This document shows, piece by piece, positions 44,060 to 52,177 of a stretch of DNA of 64,000 bases. The translations under genes were made by a program, and so were the position numbers. This DNA is from Bradyrhizobium liaoningense. GTDB lineage: Bacteria; Pseudomonadota; Alphaproteobacteria; Rhizobiales; Xanthobacteraceae. The stretch is from positions 236,501 to 300,500 of the forward strand of contig NZ_JAFCJT010000004.1 in the NCBI RefSeq assembly GCF_018130785.1. The letters are read 5' to 3'. Below the pieces are notes generated by a model. The model was not told where the DNA came from. It worked only from the letters and a program-made list of their open reading frames with translations, and did not search any database. Each line of letters opens with the position of its first letter. The stretch's first letter is position 1.

Positions 44060-45007
44060 TTACTTGATCAGCCCTTTTTCCTTGTAATAGCGGATCGCGC
44101 CGGGGTGCAGCGGAACCGGGCTGCCACTGGCGGCCGTCTCGAGCTTGATCTCCTTGCCCGCAGCATGGGCATTCTGCAACTCCGGCAGCGACTCGAACAC
44201 CAGCTTGGTCATCTGGTAGGCGAGATCGTCCGACACTGCCGAGCTGGTCACGAGATAATTGACCACGGCCGCGGTCGGAACGTCCTTGTCCTGGCCGGTA
44301 TAGGTGTTGGCGGGAATGGTCGCCGAGATGAAGGGCGGGCCGATCTTGTCCACGGTCTCCTTCGGCACCGACACGACAGTGATCGGGCTGGAGGTCGAAA
44401 GGTCTTTCAGCGAAGCGACGCCAAGGCCGGCCGACTGGAGCGTCGCACCGAGCTGGCGGTTCTTCATCAGGTCGACGGATTCGGCGAACGGCAGATATTC
44501 GACCTTGCCGAGGTCCTTGTAGCTCATGCCGGCTGCGCTGAGGATCGCGCGCGAATTCAGTTCCGTGCCCGACTTCGGCGCGCCGACCGACAGGCTCTTG
44601 CCCTTGAGGTCCGCCAGCGTCTTGATGCCGCTCTCGGCGGTCGCGACGATCTGGATGTAGTTCGGATAGATCGCGCCGATGGTCCTGAGCTTGTCCAGCT
44701 TGTTCTTGAAACCCGCTTCCTCGTCGCCGTCCCAGGCGGCCTTGAGCGAGTCACCCAGCGTGAACGCCAGTTCGCCGCGGCCCTGCTGGAGCAGGATCAA
44801 ATTCTCGACCGACGCCTTGGTGGCCTGCACCTGCGTCTTCACGTTCGGAATCTTGTCGCCGTAGATCTTCCCGATCGCGACCCCGAGCGGATAGTAGACG
44901 CCGGAGGTGCCGCCGGTCAGCACGTTGATGAAGGATTGCGCATGCGCGCAAGGTGCTGACGCCGCCAGGGCAAGAGCCGCGGCCGCGCCGAAAATCGTCC
45001 GTTTCAT
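44060..45007 (-). CDS. TAXI-family TRAP solute-binding protein
   Basis: The 315-residue periplasmic protein has signal peptide FGAAAALALAASAPCAHAQ and the TAXI domain: FINVLTGGTSGVYYPLGVAI near 27, VQATKASVENLILLQQGRGE, GKSLSVGAPKSGTELNSRAI and an ending with HPGAIRYYKEKGLI. It captures the substrate for the fused permease; TAXI proteins bind glutamate, alpha-ketoglutarate or other small acids, but the ligand here is unknown. The start at 45007 is the signal-peptide ATG. Confidence 0.93.
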   Translation of the reverse strand: MKRTIFGAAAALALAASAPCAHAQSFINVLTGGTSGVYYPLGVAIGKIYGDKIPNVKTQVQATKASVENLILLQQGRGELAFTLGDSLKAAWDGDEEAGFKNKLDKLRTIGAIYPNYIQIVATAESGIKTLADLKGKSLSVGAPKSGTELNSRAILSAAGMSYKDLGKVEYLPFAESVDLMKNRQLGATLQSAGLGVASLKDLSTSSPITVVSVPKETVDKIGPPFISATIPANTYTGQDKDVPTAAVVNYLVTSSAVSDDLAYQMTKLVFESLPELQNAHAAGKEIKLETAASGSPVPLHPGAIRYYKEKGLIK

Positions 45008-45203
45008 GGTTGTTGTACTCCCCAAACCGGCCGGGAAATTGGCCGGATGGGGGAAGCGGGTCAACCCATCCAAAAGTCACAACAGGACTGCGGTAAACGG
45101 CTGACCCGGCTCGACTTTCGGGAACCCGGCGGGTGCGGCGAGGTGGCGCAGTTTGGATCTGACGCCCGTCTCACCGTCGCTGGCAAGCTTGACTGGCAAC
45201 CTC

Positions 45204-45683
45204 CTACTGGAAGGTCATGTCCAGGCACTTGGAGATGTCGGAGCCGAGGCCGGAGGAGATGGTGATGCAGCCGCGGATCTTCTGCGCGGCCGTGTCGGCC
45301 GCCCAGATCGAGTAGCCGCCGGGGCCGAAGAACGAGTTGGTGTTCGGCGGCTCGGTCTCGGTCGCGTCGAAATCATATTTGCCGTCGGTCTCGAAGATGC
45401 GCGGCTTCTTGGTGCAGCCGCCGTCGGTCTGGACGTTGATGACTTCCTTGTTGTCGCGGGTCAGCGCCAGCGAGACCTGGCAGCGGAAATATTCCGAGGT
45501 CTTGGTATTGAACAGGTAGGTGTAGGACTTGCAGGTTGCGGTGTTCAGTTTGCCCGGGGCGAGGCCGCGGCTGCACGAAATCCGCTGGTTGTGGCTGAGC
45601 TGGTAGTCATCCGCCCGGGCGACAGGCGCCAGCGCCGTCAGCGACAATGCAGCAGCCCAGCAAAGTTTTATCACGTGGCGCAT
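45204..45683 (-). CDS. Exported hypothetical protein with multiple cysteines
   Basis: The 159-residue protein has a signal peptide (VIKLCWAAALSLTALAPVARA) and a beta-rich mature part with cysteines in RISCSRGLA, TATCKSYTY, FRCQVSLAL, DGGCTKKPR, RGCITISSG and SKCLDMTFQ, implying three disulfides. I do not recognise the family. The ATG at 45683 is chosen for spacing from GGTGGGG; 45692 is the alternative. It is divergent from the small exported gene at 45877. Confidence 0.7.
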   Translation of the reverse strand: MRHVIKLCWAAALSLTALAPVARADDYQLSHNQRISCSRGLAPGKLNTATCKSYTYLFNTKTSEYFRCQVSLALTRDNKEVINVQTDGGCTKKPRIFETDGKYDFDATETEPPNTNSFFGPGGYSIWAADTAAQKIRGCITISSGLGSDISKCLDMTFQ

Positions 45684-45876
45684 CCGAATCATCCCCACCA
45701 ATAATTTTGTCGAATTGCGTTCTAGACGGAAAGCGGAACATAGTCGCGCGGGGACGAAGGGAAAATCACAAACTGCTGGGCAGGACGTGATGCGCTGCGG
45801 CGCTTTCGCAAATTGACCCGGACACGCCGTTCGTGATTTGTTCAATGTCGGCAACCCCAACGATGGGGAGGATGGG

Positions 45877-46197
45877 ATGATGGCATTTCCAAAAAAGACA
45901 TTTGCACTTGTTTCGACTGCATTCGTAATGGTGCTCGGCGCGTTCGCGGCTCCCGCATGCGCGCAGACCGCGGCAACGCCGTGGGAGCTCAGGTCCGACA
46001 TGGGCTATGCCTATGACAAGGACGGCAAGGCCTTCGCCTACAAGATGGGCACCAGCAATGCCGGCGAACTCCTGAAGGGCGCCAAGAAGGTGCCGAAGGG
46101 CACGCTCTTCTTCATCGGCCATAACGGCCAGCTCTACATGCGCACCGGCCCGTATCTTGAAGGCGACGGCAAGTTCAAGTTCGGGCCGGATCAGTAG
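45877..46197 (+). CDS. Small exported hypothetical protein (106 aa)
   Basis: The 106-residue protein has a signal peptide (TFALVSTAFVMVLGAFAAPACAQ) and a compact mature domain of about 75 residues with Gly/Lys-rich turns (GYAYDKDGKAFAYKMGTSNA, GTLFFIGHNGQLYMRTGPYL). The pattern suggests beta hairpins. The function is unknown. A strong purine-rich ribosome-binding site (GGGAGGATGGG) precedes the double ATG. It is divergent from the Cys-rich exported gene, so their promoters share about 190 bases. Confidence 0.72.
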   Translation: MMAFPKKTFALVSTAFVMVLGAFAAPACAQTAATPWELRSDMGYAYDKDGKAFAYKMGTSNAGELLKGAKKVPKGTLFFIGHNGQLYMRTGPYLEGDGKFKFGPDQ

Positions 46198-46223
46198 GGG
46201 CGCCGGCGAACCCAAGCATTCGG

Positions 46224-46331
46224 TGTCATCACCCGCGAAGGCGGGTGATCCAGTATTCCAGAGGCCGTTGTGATTCAATCGACAGGCTGCGGCCTACTGG
46301 ATGCCCCGGTCAGGCCGGGGCATGACAGCGG
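46224..46331. repeat. Composite palindromic repeat, family B, copy 2
   Basis: About 108 bases bounded by tgtcatc and atgacagcgga. Left hairpin cacccgcgaaggcgggtg, right hairpin gccccggtcaggccggggc, with flanks gatccagta and tactggat that pair across the element as at 33219-33322. Confidence 0.82.
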
Positions 46332-46349
46332 AGGATGTGGCAGCGAGGA

Positions 46350-47576
46350 CTAAAACGCCCCCGCCAGCTCCCGCGCACCGGCATTATTGCTGTTGCTGTC
46401 CATCCGCGTATCCGTCACGGCCAGCAGCTTCGCCACCGTGTTGTGGCGGATCGCGACCGGGTTGCGCTCGTAGCCGCCGCGCTGGAAGAAGTTCGAAGTC
46501 GGCACCTGCTCGCGCATCGCCTGCGGCATCGTCACCATGTCGAGACCGGTGCCATCGCCGGTGAGGTTCATCATCTCGAGCTCGGCCGCGCTGAGCGGAC
46601 GGCTGTACCCCTTGGTGCGAGCGAACAGCACCGAGGTCAAGAGCTTGTGGGTCTGCAGCATCGGGCCGATGTCGATGTCGAGCACCATCGCATGCATGGC
46701 CCAGCCCTGCGCGGTGTTGCCGATCTTCTCGTGCTCCGACCAGGTGTCGGGCACCGACTTCGCATGGGCCACCATCTTCTTCAGCACAGTGAGCTTGTGC
46801 TCGAGCGCCTGGCGCGCCGGCCCAGAGCTCCGCGCCACCTTGTCGGAGAGCGCGCGGATGAATTCGTGGCCCTGTTCGGCCAGCAGCTCGACGCTGTTGG
46901 TGGTCAAGAGTTGATTGTAGCCCATCGCGGTCGAGATCGCGCGCTTGCCGCCGTGCTCGATGCCCGCCTGCACGTCGTAGCTGCCGGTGCCGCCGGTTTC
47001 GAACGAATAAACCCGCACCGCCTGCTCGCGCGTCAGGCCTGATGCGAGCGCGTAGCGTGCGTAGGCGCGCTTGAACTCGATCTCGCTGGACGGCCGCTGC
47101 GGCGTGAACTGGTAGAGCTCCCGCGCCGCGCTCAGGAGATCGGCGACGACGGGAATCGGCTTCCTGGTCGGGCGCTCCGGCGTCTCCTCCGGCTCCGGAT
47201 TCACCGGCCGCTTCGGCCCGTTATAGAGCGGCGGATGCTCCAGCACGTAATCGTCCAGCGTCACCTGCTGTCCGCTGCGCCGCTTGGCGTTGCGGCCTTT
47301 TCGCTTCTCGGAGATCTGGCTCCAATAGGCGCCGGCCTGCTCGTCGAAGGCGGCGCGCGCCGCCTGATATTCCTGCAGCTTGCGGCGATATTCGAGCACG
47401 GCCGGCGAGGCCCCGCCTTGCGCAAAAAACTGCGACAGGAGCTGGGCCTTGGCATCGCGGACGGCGGGCGGCAGCGCGTCGGACTCCCCGCCACGCGCGG
47501 CGGGCGCAAGCAGGACGAGCGCGAATGGAACCAGAGCCAAGGAAACTGACAGGCGATTTCGAATCGAGTGATGCAT
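46350..47576 (-). CDS. Exported lysozyme-like protein
   Basis: The 408-residue protein has a signal peptide (LVPFALVLLAPAARG), a charged linker with an RKGRNAKRRS stretch, and a C-terminal domain of about 230 residues. That domain has a helix FKRAYARYALASGLTREQAV followed by VYSFETGGTGSYDVQAG and ISTAMGYNQLLTTNSVELL. The E-TGG and A-MGYNQLL motifs recall lytic transglycosylase/lysozyme folds, with the Glu as possible catalytic acid. This is inference from motif shape. A near-consensus CtrA-like box lies about 36 bases upstream of the start. Confidence 0.7.
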   Translation of the reverse strand: MHHSIRNRLSVSLALVPFALVLLAPAARGGESDALPPAVRDAKAQLLSQFFAQGGASPAVLEYRRKLQEYQAARAAFDEQAGAYWSQISEKRKGRNAKRRSGQQVTLDDYVLEHPPLYNGPKRPVNPEPEETPERPTRKPIPVVADLLSAARELYQFTPQRPSSEIEFKRAYARYALASGLTREQAVRVYSFETGGTGSYDVQAGIEHGGKRAISTAMGYNQLLTTNSVELLAEQGHEFIRALSDKVARSSGPARQALEHKLTVLKKMVAHAKSVPDTWSEHEKIGNTAQGWAMHAMVLDIDIGPMLQTHKLLTSVLFARTKGYSRPLSAAELEMMNLTGDGTGLDMVTMPQAMREQVPTSNFFQRGGYERNPVAIRHNTVAKLLAVTDTRMDSNSNNAGARELAGAF

Positions 47577-47611
47577 GCTGCCCTCTTAGCAGGCATCCGG
47601 TAACCGTCACG

Positions 47612-47626
47612 TTAACGCGCCGTTTA
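47612..47626. promoter_or_regulatory. CtrA-like box with one mismatch
   Basis: TTAACGCGCCGTTTA has TTAA, a seven-base spacer and TTTA, one mismatch from TTAA-N7-TTAA. It lies about 36 bases upstream of the lysozyme-like gene start. A cell-wall enzyme would be a plausible CtrA target, but this is untested. Confidence 0.4.
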
Positions 47627-47632
47627 CCATCG

Positions 47633-48259
47633 TCACTTCCAGGCGAACACCGGCTGTTCCAGCTCGGTGACGCGGGTATGCCGCCCCGCCAGCACCTCGC
47701 GGAACTGATAGATCAGCGCCGCCGTCGGCGCGTGGATCAGGCTCATCTGATGATGGAAGCGGATTACGCGGCGGGAGCTTTCGGGGATCGCGGTGAAGTC
47801 GAACGCATCTTCGCGCTCGATCGTGGCGAGCGCGATGCGGTGAACGGAGGCGACCTCATCCGGGTTCGGCCGGATCGCGGCACTGTCGGCCGTCCAAACC
47901 ACCACCGGCGTGATCAGATAGCCGGAGCGGGTCGGATAATCGTCGAGCGTGCCGAGCACCTCCGCGTGCGTGAGGCGGAGGCCAAGCTCCTCATCAAGCT
48001 CGCGCAGCGCCGCCTCGACCGGCGTCTCGCCGGCGTCGCAGCGACCGCCCGGCAAGGCCCATTGGCCGCGATGGGCACGAAGGCTCGATGCGCGCTTGGT
48101 GAGCAGGAAAGCGGTGTCGTCGCCGTCATTGGATTCGGTCAGCGCCAGCACCACTGCGGCACGCTTCAGCGCCGACGGCTCGACCTCGTCAGGCAGCCGC
48201 GCGAATGCCGCACAGGCCTCTGCGATATTCCGTCTGGTGGCATCGTCGAAAGCTCTCAT
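47633..48259 (-). CDS. CoA-type NUDIX pyrophosphatase
   Basis: The 208-residue hydrolase has the Nudix box GGRCDAGETPVEAALRELDE with EELGL, and just before it the CoA-subfamily motif FLLTKRASSLRAHRGQWALP. It most likely splits CoA or related dinucleotides to 3',5'-ADP and 4'-phosphopantetheine with Mg2+. The C-terminus ends VTELEQPVFAWK. It diverges from the thioesterase gene with about 60 bases between starts. Confidence 0.87.
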   Translation of the reverse strand: MRAFDDATRRNIAEACAAFARLPDEVEPSALKRAAVVLALTESNDGDDTAFLLTKRASSLRAHRGQWALPGGRCDAGETPVEAALRELDEELGLRLTHAEVLGTLDDYPTRSGYLITPVVVWTADSAAIRPNPDEVASVHRIALATIEREDAFDFTAIPESSRRVIRFHHQMSLIHAPTAALIYQFREVLAGRHTRVTELEQPVFAWK

Positions 48260-48319
48260 GATGCTTGACTACACCAGGACTGCATCTGATGAAACGAGGA
48301 GAGATCAAGCGTTGCAAGG

Positions 48320-48757
48320 ATGGACTGGAAGATGACGAGCAAGGCCGCCGCGAGGCTCAAATCGGACGGCTGGAGCATCCTCGAGACCACGGGCTTCATG
48401 CACCTGATCGGCCCCTTGTGGGAACGCAAGGTCGACGGACATTACGAATTCGCACTCGCGACCGAGGACAAGCACCACAACCGCCGCGGCATGGTCCAGG
48501 GCGGCGTGATGATGACGTTCGCGGACCGCACCTGCGGCATGACCGCCCGCTACGTCTCCGGCAAGGAGTTCATGGCGACGGTGCAGCTCGACACCCATTT
48601 CGTCGAGGCCGGCCAGATCGGGGACATCCTGATCTCCCGCCCGCGCGTGGTGCGCTCGACGCGCAGCCTGATCTTCATGAGCACCGAAGTCACCGTCGAC
48701 GGCCGCTGCATCGTGATGGCGAATGGCGTGTTCAAGATCTTGAAGGGGCCGGCATAG
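48320..48757 (+). CDS. PaaI-family thioesterase
   Basis: The 145-residue hotdog protein resembles PaaI thioesterases acting on acyl- or phenylacyl-CoA in the cytosol. Core text is NRRGMVQGGVMMTFADRTCG (a GG helix motif with Asp) and VQLDTHFVEAGQIGDILIS. The start is 48320 or the in-frame ATG at 48332. It is followed by a palindromic repeat and then the aldo/keto reductase. Confidence 0.86.
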   Translation: MDWKMTSKAAARLKSDGWSILETTGFMHLIGPLWERKVDGHYEFALATEDKHHNRRGMVQGGVMMTFADRTCGMTARYVSGKEFMATVQLDTHFVEAGQIGDILISRPRVVRSTRSLIFMSTEVTVDGRCIVMANGVFKILKGPA

Positions 48758-48795
48758 GCGCGCGGCCAGGCCGACGCTACGCGCCACACCCACCT

Positions 48796-48876
48796 CGTCA
48801 TTGCGAGCGCAGCGAAGCAATCCAGCATCTTTCCGCGGGTGCATCTCTGGATGGCTTCGCTGCGCTCGCAATGACG
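48796..48876. repeat. Intergenic palindrome, family C
   Basis: About 81 bases: cgtcattgcgagcgcagcga ... cgctgcgctcgcaatgacg, near-perfect inverted arms of about 33 bases with inner aatccag/ctggat pairing and a 20-base loop. This text is widespread in Bradyrhizobium genomes by my recollection. It lies between two co-directional genes. Confidence 0.85.
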
Positions 48877-48925
48877 GAATTAGCTGGCTATGCTGTCTGC
48901 TCCGATAGCGTTGAGGAAATAGCCC

Positions 48926-49936
48926 ATGCAATACCGCCAGCTCGGCCGTAGCGGCCTGAAAGTGTCGCCGATCTGTCTGGGCACCATGATGTTCGGCGGG
49001 CCGACGGATGAAGCCGCATCCAAACGGATCATCGCGAAAGCGCATGAGGCCGGGATCAATTTCATCGACACGGCCGACGCCTATTCGAAGGGCGCCTCCG
49101 AGGAGGTCGTCGGCCGCGCCATCGCCAGCGATCGTCACGCCTGGGTGCTTGCCACGAAACTCGCCAATCCCATGGGCGACGATCCCAACCGTGTCGGGCT
49201 GTCGCGGCGCTGGGTGTTGCAGGCAGCGGACGAGAGCCTGAAGCGGCTCGGCACCGACCACATCGACATCTACTATCTGCACAAGGAGGACCATGCGACG
49301 CCGCTGGAGGAGACGGTGCGCGCAATGGGCGATTTGATCCGCGCCGGCAAGGTTCGCTATTTCGGCGTCTCGAACTATCGCGCCTGGCGCGTCGCCGAGA
49401 TCTGCAACATCTGCGACCGGCTCGGCATCGACCGGCCCGCGGTAAGCCAGCCCTATTACAACGCGATGAACCGCATGCCCGAGGTCGAGCACTTTCCGGC
49501 CTGCTCCTATTACGGCCTCGGCATCGTCCCCTACAGCCCGCTGGCGCGCGGCGTCCTCACCGGCAAGTACAGGCCCGACGCAGCGCCGGACAAGGAGACG
49601 CGCGCCGGCCGCAACGACACCCGCATGATGCAGACGGAATGGCGGCCGGAATCGCTCCAGCTCGCGCAGGAGATCAAGAATCACGCCGAGAAAAAGGGCA
49701 TCACCGCCGGCCAGTTCGCGGTCGCCTGGGTGCTGAACTCCGCCTTCGTCTCCTCGATCGTCGGGGGTCCGCGCACCGAGGAGCAGTGGGACGGCTACAT
49801 CGGCGCGCTCGGCTACCGCTTCACTGCGGATGACGAGGCGCTGATCGACCGGCTGGTCGTGCCGGGCCATCCCTCGACGCCGGGCTACAACGATCCCGCC
49901 TATCCGATCGAAGGACGCCGCGCGCGGACGGCGTGA
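48926..49936 (+). CDS. Aldo/keto reductase
   Basis: The 336-residue NADPH-dependent reductase has the full catalytic tetrad: Asp48 and Tyr53 (FIDTADAYSKG), Lys78 (VLATKL) and His119 (YYLHKED). The barrel text YRQLGRSGLKVSPICLGTMM and GLGIVPYSPLARGVLTGKY place it near the YajO/Tas-type group that reduces aldehydes and ketones. The TTC38-like gene starts 16 bases downstream, so the pair may be an operon. Confidence 0.9.
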   Translation: MQYRQLGRSGLKVSPICLGTMMFGGPTDEAASKRIIAKAHEAGINFIDTADAYSKGASEEVVGRAIASDRHAWVLATKLANPMGDDPNRVGLSRRWVLQAADESLKRLGTDHIDIYYLHKEDHATPLEETVRAMGDLIRAGKVRYFGVSNYRAWRVAEICNICDRLGIDRPAVSQPYYNAMNRMPEVEHFPACSYYGLGIVPYSPLARGVLTGKYRPDAAPDKETRAGRNDTRMMQTEWRPESLQLAQEIKNHAEKKGITAGQFAVAWVLNSAFVSSIVGGPRTEEQWDGYIGALGYRFTADDEALIDRLVVPGHPSTPGYNDPAYPIEGRRARTA

Positions 49937-49952
49937 ACTTTCGGGGACAACG

Positions 49953-51266
49953 ATGCTGCTTGAAGACCGCTTCGGCCTGCCGCTCTCCACCTCTTCGGAT
50001 GAGGCGGCATCCGCCTATCGCAACGGCGTCGACCTCATGCTCGCGGGGTGGACCGGCACGGCGGAAACGCTGGAGCGCGCCATCGCGGCCGATCCGGATT
50101 TCGCGCTTCCGCACATTGCTCGCGCCCGCGTTCATGCCTTCTACCAGCAGGGCGATCTCGCGCGGCAGAAGGCGACGGCCGCGCGCGAGTTGGTGGCGAA
50201 ACGCGGCACGGAGCGCGAGCGCTCGCATGTCGAGACGCTGGCGCTCGCGATCGAGGGCCGGCTGGTCGAAGCGATCGCAGCAATGCGAAAGCATATCGAG
50301 AGCTGGCCGCGCGATGCGGTGGTGCTGTCGCTGCCGCTCGGTGCGTTCGGCCTGTTCGCGTTCTCCGGCATGGCCGATCACGACCGCGCGCGGCACGAGT
50401 TGTGCGAGCGCGTCGCGCAGCACTATGGCGAGGACTGGTGGTTTCTCACCATGTACGGCTGGGCCATGACCGAAAACGGCGACGTCGCGCGCGGCCGCCG
50501 CGTCACCGAGCGTGGCTTCGACCTGCGCCGTCAGAACGCCCACGCCGCACACGCCGTGCTGCATGCGATGTTCGAGGACGGCTCGATCGACGCGGCCGAT
50601 CGTCTCGTCGACGAATGGATACCCTCTTACGATCGCGCTGGCATCCTGCACGGCCATATCCGCTGGCACCAGGCGCTCGGCGCGCTCGAACATGGCGATG
50701 CGGCGCGCGCGCTTGCGATCTATGCCGACGTGCTCCAGCCCTCCGCCACGCAGGCGCCGCCGCTCAACGTCATCACCGACGGCGCCTCGCTGCTCTGGCG
50801 CCTGTCGGCTTACGGCCACACCGTGCCGGAGGCGCTCTGGCTCGAGGCCGATGCCACCGCGCAAAAACTGTTTCCGAAATCGAGCCTGCCCTTTGCCGAC
50901 GTCCACATGGCGCTGTTCGCTGCGGCGATGCAGAACCAGGAGGCGCTCACCGCGCGCCTTGCGGCGATCGAGCAGCGGCTCGGCGACGGCAAGCTACCGG
51001 CCGGTCCCGTGGTGCCGGCGATCTGCCGTGCGCTCGTGGCCTTTGCCGGCGCGGACTACACTTCATGCGTGCAAACGCTCGCGCCGGTCCTCGGCGAGGT
51101 CGTGCGCATCGGCGGCAGCCATGCCCAGCGCGAACTGATCGAGGATACCTACATCGTCGCGCTCATGCGCAGCGGCGAGCTGCCCCGCGCCCGCGCGCTG
51201 CTCGACGCCCGCCTGCACCGCCGGCCTTCACTTCGCGACACGCGCTGGCAGGCGGCGATGGGCTAG
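49953..51266 (+). CDS. TTC38-like tetratricopeptide protein
   Basis: The 437-residue soluble protein is a helical solenoid similar to tetratricopeptide repeat protein 38. Typical segments are SAYRNGVDLMLAGWTGTAET, AIAADPDFALPHIARARVHA, DWWFLTMYGWAMTENGDVAR and HAAHAVLHAMFEDGSIDAAD. No signal peptide is seen. The family role is unknown, and eukaryotic relatives are metabolic-associated. It has ribosome-binding text ggggac and follows the aldo/keto reductase by 16 bases. Confidence 0.85.
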   Translation: MLLEDRFGLPLSTSSDEAASAYRNGVDLMLAGWTGTAETLERAIAADPDFALPHIARARVHAFYQQGDLARQKATAARELVAKRGTERERSHVETLALAIEGRLVEAIAAMRKHIESWPRDAVVLSLPLGAFGLFAFSGMADHDRARHELCERVAQHYGEDWWFLTMYGWAMTENGDVARGRRVTERGFDLRRQNAHAAHAVLHAMFEDGSIDAADRLVDEWIPSYDRAGILHGHIRWHQALGALEHGDAARALAIYADVLQPSATQAPPLNVITDGASLLWRLSAYGHTVPEALWLEADATAQKLFPKSSLPFADVHMALFAAAMQNQEALTARLAAIEQRLGDGKLPAGPVVPAICRALVAFAGADYTSCVQTLAPVLGEVVRIGGSHAQRELIEDTYIVALMRSGELPRARALLDARLHRRPSLRDTRWQAAMG

Positions 51267-51465
51267 CTCTGCCACGAAAAAAACATCGGTCTGGCAGCAA
51301 GTGCCCTGCTAGGACGGGATGGGGCGATCAGGTGAATCGCCGATGGGTGGCGCGGTGGTATTCCAGTCGGGCTTGGCTGAACAAACGGGATCGCAACCTA
51401 TTTGCGGTTCGATCGTTGTCGGGCGGAACTTTTCCGCCGCCGTGGCCCCCTGGCATACGAGCCTG

Positions 51466-52044
51466 ATGATGCGCCTCCGCCGACCGGTCCTCGCCGCGGC
51501 CCTCGCGGCTCTCGCAAGCCCTTGTTTTGCCGAATCTTCTGCGCCCATTCCCGTCAACAACCCGCCGGCGCAAAACGCCTTCATCGACCTTCTGGCGCTG
51601 ATGTCGGGCCACTGCAAGACGCTGAAGGTCGATGGGCGTACCTTCGCTTGCAAGACCGTGGCCTACGCCCATGGCGACAAGGGCCGGGTCAATTTCGCGG
51701 TCGCCGTCGACGATCCCTCCGACGCCAACCATGTCGTGTCGTTCTCCGGCGAGAACGGCCAGCGCGCGGACGACAATTCCTACGAGCTGCGAATCGACCG
51801 CATGCTGCTCAATTCCAAGGACCGGCCCAAGGTCGACGGCCTGCCGGTGCCGGCAGAGCAGACCTCGACCGGTGTCTGCCGCCAGACCGGCAATTTCGCC
51901 GCCAAGAAGGTGACGGACGTCACCTGTTCAGCCACCGACAGCGAGGGCCGCAGATACGAACTGCTGTTCGTCTCCGACGGCAAGCCGGTGAGCGTGCGCC
52001 GCATCCGGCAATCGTCGCCATCGATCCAGGATCCGTTCAAATAG
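51466..52044 (+). CDS. Exported hypothetical protein (192 aa)
   Basis: The 192-residue protein has a signal peptide (RRPVLAAALAALASPCFAES) and a beta-rich mature domain with cysteines in GHCKTLKVDGRTFACKTVA, TSTGVCRQTGNF and VTDVTCSATD, forming two possible disulfides. It has a conserved-looking core (HGDKGRVNFAVAVDDPSDAN then VVSFSGENGQRADDNSYELR). The family is unrecognised; I judge it periplasmic. The start is chosen at 51466/51469 just ahead of the signal peptide; the earlier in-frame sequence is not coding-like. Confidence 0.73.
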   Translation: MMRLRRPVLAAALAALASPCFAESSAPIPVNNPPAQNAFIDLLALMSGHCKTLKVDGRTFACKTVAYAHGDKGRVNFAVAVDDPSDANHVVSFSGENGQRADDNSYELRIDRMLLNSKDRPKVDGLPVPAEQTSTGVCRQTGNFAAKKVTDVTCSATDSEGRRYELLFVSDGKPVSVRRIRQSSPSIQDPFK

Positions 52045-52177
52045 CGCTCGTCGCGCCGCCCTGCTTGTCACCGGGCGAGCGCGCATCCTTCCGTTGAAAC
52101 TCCAGGTCAGCCTTGTATGCTCTCTCGTGCGTCCTCATTGAGGATCGCGATCGGAGGCGGGGCCCGAGAGTTCAGCA

